A stretch of DNA of 39,246 bases from Pigoraptor vietnamica. Taxonomy: Eukaryota > Opisthokonta > Filasterea. The notes under the pieces are model-generated. The model was given only the letters and a program-made list of their open reading frames with translations, made no database searches and had not been told where the DNA came from. The stretch is taken from the NCBI GenBank assembly GCA_943704525.1, contig CALSCQ010003016.1, positions 1-39,246 on the forward strand. The letters are read 5' to 3'. Positions 1 through 10,284 of the stretch are shown here, in pieces (within the stretch, counting starts at the first letter, position 1; each line of letters opens with the position of its first letter). A program made the position numbers and the translations under genes.

Positions 1-317
1 CAACTCACGGGCTACTGGCTGCACTTTGTTTGGTACGAATATATGCAATATTAATGGAGATACGAATCAAAACGTAAAATCGTAAAAAGTGTTATTCTCA
101 ACGCGGCCCGACTTTAATTCTTATTCGTATGCGGCGCGTGCGTATCGGATGGGAATAACAACTTCGTTCCGCCTTGCACCTTTTCCTTCGGCAAACGTGA
201 AGAAGCTACTCTTACGCACACACACATGCACACATGCACTCATCCACACACTGCCGTCCCCACTTCTTTGAGAAAGGCGCTTCACTGTCCTGGGCGTGTT
301 AATCGTAACATCGAAAA
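1..317. other. Non-coding 5' flank of the first gene
   Basis: No convincing coding region lies here. The stretch is less GC-rich than the gene that follows (roughly 1-110 is AT-rich) and holds a short CA-rich run near 217-251. It probably contains the promoter and 5' untranslated region of the gene starting at 318. I see no clear TATA box or other recognisable element. Confidence 0.5.
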
Positions 318-3300
318 ATGGCTACCGGCGTTAACGACGTCTGTGGCGAACTTCCGAGCGCGCTGCAGGACGCGCCCGCTTGGCCCGACCCACTGCCGCC
401 GCGGGGACTCGGAGCGCCGGTCGTTGATGATGTGTCGCGCTTGAACATGCGTGTTGTGGGAGGCGTTTTTGAACCACGCACAGAGGACGACGTTCGGGCG
501 CTCGTGGCACTAGCCGAAAAGACAGGACGATGCATCTGTGTGCGCGGCACCCAGCACAGCATGGGAGGCCACTCGATTGCGGACGGTGCCATCGTGATTG
601 ACACCGTGCGTCTCGCGCGTGTCGTGTACGACCCTGCGTCGAGACTGGTGAAGGCGCAGACGGGGGCGCTGTGGTGCGACGTTATTCGCGTGCTGAACGC
701 GCACGGAATGTCCCCACGCACGATGCAGTCGTATGCGAGCTTCTCTGTGGGTGGCACTCTGGCCGTCAACGCGCATGGGATCACGACGGACCACTGCATC
801 GCCGAGAGCGTCGTGTCCTTTCGCCTCGTCAAGGCCGACGGCAGCGTCGTCGTGTGCGCGCGCGACGGGCCCAGCGACGAGAGCCGCGAGTTGTTTGCCC
901 TTGCGATTGGCGGCTACGGCATGTTTGGGATCATTACCGAGGCAACGATGCGCGTGGATGAGAACTGCACTTTGCTCGTGCACACGCTCCGCCTCACTGT
1001 CCAAGAGTTCCCCGACGTGTTTTCCGCCGCGCTGGAAGCCGACGACGTCGCCATCAAGCTGGCGCGCCTCGATCTTTCCGACACGACCAACATCACCCTC
1101 TTTCTCTTCCGTTGCTGCACACCAAAGGGACTGGGGACGGTGTCTTCGCTGCCACACAGGCCGCGCGAGATGGCGGGCGCACGCCGCCTCCTATTCAAGT
1201 GGCTCGCGCCCACGTTCAAGGAGCTGCGGTTTGCGCTGGAGAACAGGTTTGGCGTCGCGCTGGACTGGAACGACGCCGACGAACAGCAGCGGAATTTGCT
1301 CATGTTCGAGTCTGCCGAGCCCCTCGCCCGCCTCTTTGAGCCGCTGCTGCGCACCGACGACACGTTCGTTCTCCAGGAGTTCTTTGTGCCGCGCTCCCAC
1401 TTTGCGGCGTGGCTCTTCGCCGCGCGTCCCATTCTCGTGGAGGCCGACGGTCAGCCGCACAGGCGCTGCACCCTCCTCAACGTCACGATACGCTTTGTGC
1501 GGCAGGACGTCGACACGGCGCTTCCGTACGCGAAAGACGCCGAGGGAATGTTTGCCTTCGTTCTCTATTTTCGCATTCCTCGGACCGACGCCGGCGACGC
1601 GGCGCTTCACGATATCCACCGGCGGCTTACTAGCGTCACGCTTGGCCTCGGTGGCACGTTTTACCTCCCGTACAGGCATCACTATGGCAACGAAGACCTG
1701 CGCGCCGCTTACCCCGGCATCGAGGCGTTCTGGGCAAAGAAGGAGGCGCACGATCCCCGAGGTGTCTTCGACAGCCTGTGGCGCAAACGTTACGGCCCGT
1801 CATCGTCGCGCATACAAGTGGCGACGCCGAACGAGCGGCTCGTGCTCGACCGTCCCATTGTACCTCGTCTCGACCCCTCTCTGAACTCTGTCGCCGTCGT
1901 GCCACAGCGGCGCACCGACTCCTTCCGTCGCGTCATGGGCAGCGCTGACTTGTGGCGCCAGTTCACCGACGAGTTTCTCACGGCCGTATTCAACGTGGAA
2001 GACCCAGTGCGCCTCTCGCGACGGGTGGCGCGGTGCGCGTGGAACCCAAAGCACTCCGACGACGATGCCATCTACGCGGCACTTCAGCACGCGCTGGCGA
2101 GCGAGTCCTCGGGCGTTCTCGCGGGTGCCGCCAAGGGTCTTCGCGGGCTCTTTCAGCTGCGTGATCAGAAGGCCGAGCTGTTGAGAGAGACAATGTCAAT
2201 TCTGGGGCACCTGGGCAAAACGGGCGCCGTTAACGACTACCTCAGCATCGGAGACCACGGCAAGATGGTCGAGCCGCTCCGCAAGGCCCTCGGAATGCGG
2301 GGCGAGTGCGTGTGCGCGCACGACGCTTGCGACGACACGGATATGGCCGCCGTGGTTGAGCGCGGGCGACTGGACCCGCCCGACCGCTTTGTGTTCATCG
2401 ATTACGAGCACGTGGCCGCCGGCTTCCCCTCCCTCGCCGCCGACTCGTTCGACCTCGTGACGATCAACCAGGGACTGCACCACATGCCACAGGAACAGCT
2501 GCTCCCGTTCCTCCGCGACGTGCGCCGCGTGCTGCGTCCCGGCGGCCTCCTCATCGTCCGCGAGCACGACTGCGACCCAACGGCGCGTCACCCGGACATT
2601 GCAGCCATGCTGGACGTCGCACACATGGTGTTCAACGCCGTCACGGGTGTCGACTTTACGTCGGAAAAGGGCGAACGGCGCGCCTTCCGCCCTCTTCTCG
2701 AGTGGCGCCGCATCGTCGAAGCCGCCGGCCTGTGCGACACGCTGCTTTACGAGATGCAGCCCGGGGATCCCACGTGGGACGAGATGATGTGCTTCTTCAA
2801 GCCCCCTCTGTGGCCGTCACACGCCGCCTCGTCCGCTGCCGTTGCGGCGTCGCCTTCGGGCCGCCTGTCTACAGCGGCATATGCGCCTCCCATTGCACTC
2901 CCCCGCGTCGTCGCAGCGCTGAACGAGGTGCCCGGTGTCGTGCACGCAGCCGCGACCGGCATTGTGGATGGCGTGCTCTCTGCACTTCCCGCACTCGCGG
3001 CGCATGTAAAGGCCCTTGCGGCGTCGGCAATGCCAGGCCACGCGTCCATACTCGACGGCCCCATTGACGGCGTCGTCGCGTCGGCCGCCGTCCTGCTGGA
3101 GCGCACAAAGGCGCATTTGGCGTGCGTGGAACTGCGCGACGACGTCCCCGAGCTCATCCCACACGAGGTCTTCCTCGCCCTCGAGTGCCTCAAGCGGAAG
3201 GCCGCAACGAACCGTGCGTCCGCCACCGAACTCGCCGCCTGCGCCCTGCTCAAGAAGCTCGAGTCGGCCTTTACCATGCAGCCACCCGCCGTGGTCGCGC

Positions 3301-5066
3301 CCGTGTGCCACGTGACCGCCGAGGGGCTCAGCGCCGTGCGTGCGGAGGACGTTGCGGCCGAACTCCGCGCCCTTTTGGAAGCGCAACCGGACCTGTGCGA
3401 CCCTGACGCGCTGGATCGCTTCGGGCTCTCTGCGCTGGGAAGTCGGTACGCCGCGATGGCCCTACAGCAAATCCCGGAGGGTGGGCGCCTCGAGCGCTGC
3501 GCCGAGTGGCTCTCTCTCAACTTAGATGCGAACGCGTGGGAGGAATTGAAGGCGGCTCTTGCACGCCTCAAAGTGCCGGGCGGTGTGGTCCCGTTGACGC
3601 TCGCGAGTGTGCTGGCGGAAGGGAACGCATGGCACGACGCGGCCATGGCGGTGCTTGGATGCCCCAAAGTGCGGCTCAGCGCTGCCGTCACGTGGCAGTT
3701 GCGTCTCGTCGGGCACCCCGAGGTCGCGTCGTTGTGGGCGGCGGCGCAGTCGAGGAGGTCGAGCAGGGCGCACGAGGTTGGCGGCGACGACGACGAGAGC
3801 GCGTTTCCCACCGTCTCGCAGCGCGAACTGCTCGCAATTCGGTCTGCCCTCGCGGATCTCAACGCCGGCCAAGTTGCGTGCGTGCGGATGGACGAAGGGG
3901 ATCTGTACGACGTGCCCAACGTGAGCGAGGTGGTGGAGGCAAGGTACGACGGCGTGGACGCGACAGCGGCCGTGCGGCGCCTCTACTTTCGCAACGGGCA
4001 GTTACGGCTGCGCGGGCGCGACATCACTGCGGACCTTTACGCCGAGGGCGTGCTACAGTGGTCTGTCGTTGGCGCTGTCTTTGGAATGCTCACGTGGCGC
4101 ACGCGACGCTTCGTCGTGCGGTATCGCGCCACGGGTGGCGACGCGGCACTTGGAGAGGAAGAGGCCCTGCGCATTTGCTGCCTGCTTGCGAGCGCGGGGC
4201 TGACCCGTCCGCTGCACGGTGGCGCGGGGGAGGGCCACTGGACGTGGTTCAAGCTGAGCGAGTGGATGCAGGTGGAGATGATGCAGGCGTTTGCGAACGG
4301 AATGGAACGGACTCCCTGGTACCGCTTTCCCTTTGGCCGCTTTCTCTCCCTGTATTTTGACGTGCTGTGGCGCGAGGTGCGCGTGGTCGCGGACAGGTGG
4401 GGGTGGAAGGCGGCCGTGCTCAGCCAGGCCTTTGCCGTCGATTTCGTGCCGGGCCTCGTCATGGGCGCCGTCTTTGCACAGCTGCAGGCGCTGGCACTCC
4501 CCGCGTTGAGTGTGGGCGGCGCGCAATACGACGACACGCGGATGATTGAAGAGCTCGTCGTCGCGACGCCCGACGACACGCCCGTGGACTGGACGGCAAT
4601 AGACCCCCGCATTCGATCCGCCATGAAGGTGGTCGACGGCCTCTACGTTCTTGCCGTGCCGACGTTCAAGCCGCTCACGGAAGTTCTGCTCACGATCGCC
4701 GTCTCTCTCCCGTTTGCGTGCGTTCTGGAGATATCGCAGCGCAAGGAGGTCCAGGTACGCCTCAAGATACTCGACGGCGAAGAGGACGGCACCGACAGCA
4801 GCATGGCTTCCGGCGGTCCGTCGACGGCGCCCGGCGATCGCGAGGCCGCCATAACGTCGAGCTTGTTGCGCACGTTGGGAGGTCGCATGCCGCACGGCTG
4901 CGAGATCAAGTTTGCGTACGAGTATCCCACGTTCGGCGAGTCCGGGTCGCTCGGCCGCCACGTGAGCGTGTGTGTGCAAGTGCCGCACCTGCTCGAGGCC
5001 CTTCGCGTGTTCTCGCGGCATTCTGGGCGCATATCCGTCGCACAAGTGTACGACTTCTTCAACTAA
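318..5066 (+). CDS. FAD-linked oxidase fused to a SAM-dependent methyltransferase, with a long unknown C-terminal region
   Basis: Single uninterrupted reading frame of 1582 codons. Residues about 38-230 look like an FAD_binding_4 (VAO-type) domain: a VRGTQHSMGGHS segment near residue 75 is the usual FAD-contacting loop, followed by IVIDT and a glycine-rich VGGTLAVNAHG segment. Residues about 450-493 (YRHHYGNEDL, FWAKKEAHDPRGVFDS) resemble the C-terminal end of aldonolactone/alditol-type oxidases. Residues about 635-830 form a class I methyltransferase: YLSIGDHGK (motif I-like), FDLVTINQGLHHMP, then VRRVLRPGGLLIVREHD. The rest, about 830-1582, I do not recognise. It has an alanine-rich helical part and a hydrophobic stretch near 1440-1490. 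The ATG at 318 opens the frame. Substrate is unknown; a small-molecule oxidation plus methylation step is inference. It is intronless while most neighbours have introns, and its 3' end is duplicated at 7321-7605. Confidence 0.85.
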   Translation: MATGVNDVCGELPSALQDAPAWPDPLPPRGLGAPVVDDVSRLNMRVVGGVFEPRTEDDVRALVALAEKTGRCICVRGTQHSMGGHSIADGAIVIDTVRLARVVYDPASRLVKAQTGALWCDVIRVLNAHGMSPRTMQSYASFSVGGTLAVNAHGITTDHCIAESVVSFRLVKADGSVVVCARDGPSDESRELFALAIGGYGMFGIITEATMRVDENCTLLVHTLRLTVQEFPDVFSAALEADDVAIKLARLDLSDTTNITLFLFRCCTPKGLGTVSSLPHRPREMAGARRLLFKWLAPTFKELRFALENRFGVALDWNDADEQQRNLLMFESAEPLARLFEPLLRTDDTFVLQEFFVPRSHFAAWLFAARPILVEADGQPHRRCTLLNVTIRFVRQDVDTALPYAKDAEGMFAFVLYFRIPRTDAGDAALHDIHRRLTSVTLGLGGTFYLPYRHHYGNEDLRAAYPGIEAFWAKKEAHDPRGVFDSLWRKRYGPSSSRIQVATPNERLVLDRPIVPRLDPSLNSVAVVPQRRTDSFRRVMGSADLWRQFTDEFLTAVFNVEDPVRLSRRVARCAWNPKHSDDDAIYAALQHALASESSGVLAGAAKGLRGLFQLRDQKAELLRETMSILGHLGKTGAVNDYLSIGDHGKMVEPLRKALGMRGECVCAHDACDDTDMAAVVERGRLDPPDRFVFIDYEHVAAGFPSLAADSFDLVTINQGLHHMPQEQLLPFLRDVRRVLRPGGLLIVREHDCDPTARHPDIAAMLDVAHMVFNAVTGVDFTSEKGERRAFRPLLEWRRIVEAAGLCDTLLYEMQPGDPTWDEMMCFFKPPLWPSHAASSAAVAASPSGRLSTAAYAPPIALPRVVAALNEVPGVVHAAATGIVDGVLSALPALAAHVKALAASAMPGHASILDGPIDGVVASAAVLLERTKAHLACVELRDDVPELIPHEVFLALECLKRKAATNRASATELAACALLKKLESAFTMQPPAVVAPVCHVTAEGLSAVRAEDVAAELRALLEAQPDLCDPDALDRFGLSALGSRYAAMALQQIPEGGRLERCAEWLSLNLDANAWEELKAALARLKVPGGVVPLTLASVLAEGNAWHDAAMAVLGCPKVRLSAAVTWQLRLVGHPEVASLWAAAQSRRSSRAHEVGGDDDESAFPTVSQRELLAIRSALADLNAGQVACVRMDEGDLYDVPNVSEVVEARYDGVDATAAVRRLYFRNGQLRLRGRDITADLYAEGVLQWSVVGAVFGMLTWRTRRFVVRYRATGGDAALGEEEALRICCLLASAGLTRPLHGGAGEGHWTWFKLSEWMQVEMMQAFANGMERTPWYRFPFGRFLSLYFDVLWREVRVVADRWGWKAAVLSQAFAVDFVPGLVMGAVFAQLQALALPALSVGGAQYDDTRMIEELVVATPDDTPVDWTAIDPRIRSAMKVVDGLYVLAVPTFKPLTEVLLTIAVSLPFACVLEISQRKEVQVRLKILDGEEDGTDSSMASGGPSTAPGDREAAITSSLLRTLGGRMPHGCEIKFAYEYPTFGESGSLGRHVSVCVQVPHLLEALRVFSRHSGRISVAQVYDFFN

Positions 5067-5172
5067 GAATGTCAGTCCTGGGGTGTGGCACAATGAATCG
5101 CATTGTCTGAACAGCTGCGTTACTCGTGAAACCCCAACTGTGGCCTGCACCGTCAGTTTCGATCAGGTGAAA
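4881..5172 (+). repeat. Donor copy of a duplicated segment (3' end of the oxidase-methyltransferase gene plus 3' flank)
   Basis: This segment, covering the last about 62 codons, the stop codon and about 105 nt of 3' flank, is repeated in the same orientation at 7321-7605 with high but imperfect identity. Shared landmarks include the CDS end, the AAGAATGTCAGTCCTGG that follows the stop, and GCTGCGTTACTCGTGAAACC. Similarity stops near GTCAGTTT(C/T)GA(T/A). Confidence 0.9.
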
Positions 5173-5571
5173 CGTCAACCTTCAGTCACCTAGGGGCTGC
5201 TCTTCAGTTACCCATGGCGCTCACTGACGCCTGACCTAACCCAATGACGGAAAACTCGTCTCGTTAATGGGGCGCTCGATGTATGGCAGCGCCTGTGCCA
5301 CTTGCCTGGAGGACATGGCAAGGTCAAGCAGCGATTGATCCGCAAGGGGTGAGAGATTGGTTACTGTGCGTTCCCAAGATGCACGTGACGACCACGTGAC
5401 TCGGAACCACCTTACTTGGCGCTGTCCTAAAGGCAATGCGTCGCTCTCTCTTCAGACGCCACTCACGCGGACGCTGCGCAACGATGGATAAGAGAGCTAA
5501 GCGCGAAGCCTCTGCATCGGAGTCGGACGCGCCCGCCAAGCGCTCGTGCCCCCCCCACGCAAGTCGCGTCG
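5173..5571. other. Spacer without a recognisable gene
   Basis: Only short frames occur here and none gives a recognisable protein. The stretch lies between the end of the duplicated segment and the first recognisable part of the fossil NTPase. It may be 5' flank belonging to the inserted NTPase unit. Confidence 0.4.
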
Positions 5572-7129
5572 ATGGACGCAGGGATCGAGGGTCTCTACGC
5601 TTCGGCGGTGAATGCGTCCGCGGGCGTTTTCAAGCCGTGGCCAATGGAGGGCCCTGTCCCCAAGGACTGGTTCGATGACGAAGCAGGGGCCAGCTTCGCG
5701 CACCGCGAGTTGCTGCTGGTGCTCCGTCGGGAGATCGAGAGGGGATCGAGCCACCGGCTGCGCACCCCGGCGTCGTGCTCTCGGGCCCACCCGGCGTGGG
5801 AAAGTCGGGTCTCATACACGTGCTCGCGGGGGCCTTCCAGTGCCGTCCCGACTTCCTTCCTGTCGGATCTTCCCGCCGGTTGCCGGGCACGCCGCTTCAC
5901 AGCTACATGGACAAGTGGGCGCGGGTTACCAGCAGTACGTTCATCACGTGACCCCTCTGAGCGCCATTGAGCTCGTTCGTTGGCTGCGGACGCCCGTGGG
6001 CGGTTGCGTTCTGGCGTCGCTGGACACGAAGCGTGGCGTCCGGCTTCTGAGCAATGTGTCGTGGACGGGAAGCGTCCCTCGTGCGCTCGTGCGCATCGCG
6101 CGTGCTATCGGGAACACTGGCACGTGGGGATCGGCTTTCGACGAAGAGAGGACGGAGATGATAAGGCGCTGCAACGACTTCGCTGGAACGGCGAACGCTT
6201 CCGATCTCAACACGCTAGGCGAGGCATGCACGTCCATCTTCTTCGGCATCTTCTTCGGTGGCAAGAAGAGAGTTACTTGGAGTAACATACTTCTCCGCAC
6301 ATCGCTCGTCTACGCAGCAGAGTCGTTGTTGCCGGATAAGCGCATTGTCTTCGACTGTGCCCCGCTCAACCCCGTCGCCGAGGCGGTCCTCCTTGAGTGG
6401 TGGATGGCGTGGGCTAAGGGCTCGATCGGGGCGAAGATTGCGGTGGCTGTCGCAACGCTCGCGAGCAAGAACGATGTCGAGCGCGGTTATGCTTTACAGA
6501 ACTTGCTGCGGTTCACGATTCTCACACGTGAGGACCACGTGCATATGCTGAAGGTGTGCCGCGTGAAGCCGACGCCAGCTGCGCCCAGCGACGGCGAGAT
6601 GCTCGTGCTGCGTTGCGATGAGCACGTGCACACGTCGTTTGAAGGCCTGATGAATGAGGGCGCCGAGTTTCCGCTCGGTGCACGCTGTTTTGCGTCGTTT
6701 ACGGGCAACGGCCCGCCCGGGTTCGACTATGTCTTCAAGGTGGAAGTCGAGAAGGAAAACGATCCGACGCTCTTCGTGTTCATCGACGCCACCGTGTCGC
6801 GGGTCAACTACAGGCTCGACTCCAAAGATTCGGACGAGCGCAAGCGCACAGTCGTGTGTGGCGCCATCGCCAAAGTTCTGGGCGTCAAGCATGAGGACTT
6901 GGAGGTGCGCAACACGAATGTCGACGCAGACATCGTCGTTTTGGGCGCGGACCGGAAGCCTCGTGATGACGTCCGCGTGGTTTTTGTCCTCGCCACTTCC
7001 CAAGCCGGTGCGCCTGCCCTGCGTAAGGAAACGGCCAGCTGGAATCGTTACGCCGACCTCGACAGTCTCATCAGTTGCGGGTGGCTCGTTGGCGCGCAGC
7101 GAGATGCCATTGCTGCCGCCAACTCGTGA
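5572..7129 (+). pseudogene. Fossil of a P-loop NTPase of Crinkler/RHS (retrotransposon hot spot) type
   Basis: A Walker A signature (GPPGVGKS) is encoded at 5784-5807, and downstream there is a long region of conserved-looking protein ending at 7129. That region includes segments such as PLSAIELVRWLRTP, GFDYVFKVEVEKE and LFVFIDATVSRVN. The layout, a P-loop NTPase followed by a further domain that may be a degenerate nuclease fold, resembles the Crinkler-RHS family of expanding eukaryotic NTPases. Some members of that family are secreted effectors, others sit at retrotransposon hot spots. The copy looks broken in about two places, so it is treated as a fossil. Most of its second half is still open, which suggests it is not very old. 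It sits between two copies of the 3' end of the neighbouring gene. The family assignment is from remembered motif resemblance only. Confidence 0.55.
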
Positions 7130-7320
7130 GCGTGAAATAGGTGCATGCACTGAACGTCAAAGCGCTGGCCTCTCCTGACCAGTCGGCGTCGCTTGTTAGC
7201 GCAGTATTTGAGCGATGTGCGTAGGCTGACGGAAAATGTTGTTTTTCTCAGCTCTCGAAAACAGTTTGGGGCACTTCATTGGAAGTACTGAGCCGGTAGG
7301 TTCCTAATTAGGGTGCCCGC
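7130..7320. other. Spacer between the fossil NTPase and the duplicated gene fragment
   Basis: Short non-coding stretch. Nothing recognisable is seen in it. It marks the right edge of the DNA lying between the two copies of the oxidase-methyltransferase 3' end. Confidence 0.4.
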
Positions 7321-7605
7321 GGTCGCACGCCACACGGCTGCGAGATCTTGCGTACGAATCCCCCCCGTTCGGCGAGTCCGGGTCGCTCGGCCGTCACGTG
7401 AGCGTGTGTGTGCAAGTGCCGCCCCTGCTCGAGGCCCTTCGCGTGTTCTCGCGGCATTCTGGGCGCATATCCGTCGTACAAGTGTACGACTTCTTCTACT
7501 AAGAATGTCAGTCCTGGTGTGTGACACAATGAATCGCATTGTAACAGCTGCGTTACTCGTGAAACCCCCACCGTAGCCTGCACCGTCAGTTTTGAATAGG
7601 TGAAA
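7321..7605 (+). pseudogene. Decayed duplicate of the 3' end of the oxidase-methyltransferase gene
   Basis: Direct repeat of 4881-5172. It covers the last about 60 codons of the upstream gene, its stop position and about 100 nt of 3' flank. It is no longer coding: the AAGT in GAGATCAAGTTTGCG is partly lost, giving GAGATCTTGCG and shifting the frame, and several single-base differences follow. No upstream part of the gene is present. It is either a leftover of a former tandem copy or a segment duplicated when the NTPase unit arrived. It ends about 80 bp before the next gene. Confidence 0.85.
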
Positions 7606-7683
7606 CAGTTTTGTTGCGCCACTGTATACAAAAAATACTGAAATTGTGGTGCTGTCGGTGCTCGACAGTAGTGGCCAGCGAAG

Positions 7684-9270
7684 ATGCACGAGCCGGGGCG
7701 CAAGTCCCTGGCGCGGGATAGCGTGCTGTTTGGGCGCGACACGAGCAGCTTCATGAACCTCGACTCGTTCCGCAACACGTTTGACGTGCACTCGCCAAAC
7801 GAAGCGTCCCGCATCGTCCTTCCCCTCTCCCACCTGCACCTCCATGGATCGCAGGCGTCCGTCGCTCCTGTCGACCGCACGACGGGCCCGCAGTTCAACC
7901 CCGGCTGGCTTGAGCGCCGGCTCGTCCTGTTTGCGCAACACCACGGGTACAACATTCCGCGTCATGTGTTCCGCGCCGTCGTGCACGCGCTTCTGAGCGA
8001 GGCGGGTGTGGCGATCATCGAAGTCAACTCGATGCGCTTGGGTCTGGACGTTGCAAAAGTTGTCGAAACGGTGGGTTTATTGTGCTGAACAGAGGGGGCA
8101 TTGAAGAGACCGTCGTGGCTAACGTACTCTTCCGGTGTGCGCGTGCGTGTTTTGTGTGTGCGCGCTCTCGCAGGCGACCACGGCCATCATGGGCCTCTCG
8201 TACGCGGAGATCACGTGCTCCGCAGAGACGACAGCGCCGGATCTCTTCGCGTCGATGGTGGTGCGGTCCACGAAAATACGCGCGTCGCGTGCGAGCGCCG
8301 TGTTCCGCGTGTCCGACCCCTTTGGGCTGCACGCTCCCAGCCACACTCGCCGTGCGAAGCGAGACGACTCCGTCCACTTCAAGTACCTGAGCGAAAACAC
8401 CGAAGAAGAGCCTCCCGAGACCTTTCGCCGGCACTCGATGAGGAGGGCGACGTCGTTTGAGATGGTCGTGATGCCCCACGTGACCCTCCGCCGCGCGCAC
8501 TCTGACGGCAACTTGGCGCACGGGCTCTCGCAGCAGCGACGCTCGGAGGCGCGGCAGGGCCTCGTGGATGACCGCTTCTCTGTTGCGGACGTGTGCGTGA
8601 TCAACCGCCTCTCGAAGGCAGATTCGAACGTTGCGCTGGAGCTCGCCGAGGTGCGATTGGGCTTGTCCCACTTTATTGTTGTGGAAGGGCACTGTCGTTC
8701 GTCTGTTCTATTGCTAAGCGCGCGACTCGCTCATGGTGTCGGCAGTCTGTCTCTGAATTCAATGTCGCTTGTGTTGTTAATTGTTTTCGGCTCATGTTTG
8801 TCGCAGTCGATCGTCCGCGAGGAACTTCCGTTTGACGGCGGCATGTGCCCTCTCCCGCGCAACTTTGCCATCGTTCTCATCGTGGCCGAAGACCACAACA
8901 GCCTTCCGCAAGTGCTGGTGGGGAGGACGGTCCGCCCACGCACGCGTTCATTGCACGCCTGTCGGCCTGTTCGCACTCCCATACGTTATGTGTTCTAGGA
9001 CCGCTATTGCTGAACGGAGAGTTTGTTTTTGGTTGCTTACGATTGTGGCAAAACTTTGTGCAGTTGGACCGCGTCGTCGCGAGCGTGCGTGCTAGCGCAT
9101 CGATTGCACGTCCGCCCTTGATTGCCCAACCAGAGCCCGTTCTCCCTGTGCACGTGGGTTGATCTTGAGCCGCAGGAGTGACACACGCTCACCTCTCACA
9201 GAAGCGGCGTGTGTGTGTGTGTGTGTGTGTGTGCGTGTGTGTGCGTGTGTGTGGGTGCGTGTGTGTGTGG

Positions 9271-9302
<32 letters not shown>

Positions 9303-10119
9303 TCTAATTGCTTGAGTGGATGCAGGTTATTGCGTGCGCGCGCGAGGCGTGCCTCCAAGTGCACGTGAGCACACTGGTCGAGCGATATGCGCGAGACATT
9401 GTCGTGGTCCTGCGCAACCACAAGGCCGTCGCCGGCGGTGTCGCCGCGCGATTGTCCGGACTGCACCTTCTTTCCATGGCAAGGTGCGCAACAACTAGCG
9501 ATTCTCGCAAGGCCTCAAGTCTGGCTAGTGTGCGGATGTATCGACTGCATGCGTGCGCCTCACACTGTGTCGTTGCCAACATACGGCACATATTATGTGC
9601 GTCGTGTGTGAGTCCGGTGCTGTGCGCAACTCTCCAACCCCCCTCCCCACCCCCCAATCGCGCAGGATCATCGCACTCATCAACGGCGACACGTTCGTCC
9701 ACCCGCGTCACGTGGCGGCCGCCGCGGAAACGGTCTTCAGCCACCGCATCGTCCTCAAGCCGTGGGTCGCAGAGGCGATTGCGCAGGCCGTCCACGCGCA
9801 ACGCTCCGCAGCACCCGACGCACCCGCCAAGACGCCCGTCACGCGACCCAAAGCAGACTCACTTCTGTCGGTGGGTCCAGGAACGCGTCCCAAGTCCGAC
9901 TCGCTCCTCTCGTCCGCGACCGTCCCTCCCATCAGCGGCGATATGACCGGCGTGCAGATGTCGCCGTCGGTGGCGTCGCCCGCCCTCAACGCCAAGACGC
10001 CCGGTGGAATCCACGCGCATGCGCACCACCACCATCACCACAGTCACATCGACTCGCCAATCGACCTCGCGCGCCGAATCATCCGCAAGATTGTCGGCGG
10101 TCTGCCGCAGCCGCAGTGA
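7684..10119 (+). CDS. MoxR/Mg-chelatase-related AAA-lid protein (ATPase-core-less), six exons
   Basis: Exons 7684-8070, 8174-8650, 8807-8911, 9064-9147, 9326-9483 and 9666-10119 join with correct GT...AG borders and phases into 1665 nt (554 residues). The most telling part is exons 5-6: VERYARDIVVVLRNHKAVAGG, then ARIIALINGDTFVHPRHVAA and AETVFSHRIVLKPW. This matches the C-terminal helical lid seen in MoxR and magnesium-chelatase-like proteins (ALINGRD(Y/F)VTPxxV...HRI), especially fungal proteins annotated as magnesium chelatase. LPRNFAIVLIVAEDHNSLPQ followed by LDRVV would correspond to the sensor/arginine-finger area. I find no Walker A motif, so ATP hydrolysis is doubtful. The middle (about residues 185-255) is Ser/Arg-rich linker. 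The C-terminus has repeated TRPKSDSLLS-like serine motifs and a histidine run (HAHHHHHHSH). Borders of the small exons 3 and 4 are less certain. Function unknown. Confidence 0.75.
9209..9302 (+). repeat. TG microsatellite in intron 5' of exon 5
   Basis: Imperfect (TG)n with GC and GG interruptions fills half of the intron 9148-9325 of the AAA-lid gene. In the sense transcript it is a GU-rich tract ending about 23 nt before the acceptor TGCAG. Confidence 0.9.
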
Positions 10120-10284
10120 ACTCGCTCCCCTCTTCCATTTGAGAGCGACCCGACGCCCCGCGACTAAGGGACGGCACGTGTGGGTGCGATCTCTATTCAA
10201 CAGTCAAGACGCGGCGACGCAACAGCAGACGGACGCTTTGCAAGCGCAGCGCAACGCGGGGAACGAACGCGGCGGCGCAGGCAT

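Noticed and set aside
299-5150. Long antisense and alternate frames overlapping the oxidase-methyltransferase gene, for example on the minus strand at 2747-3919 and 4053-5150
   Set aside because: They are Arg/Ala/Ser-rich products of high GC codon bias and have no recognisable motifs, while the sense frame has clear domains.
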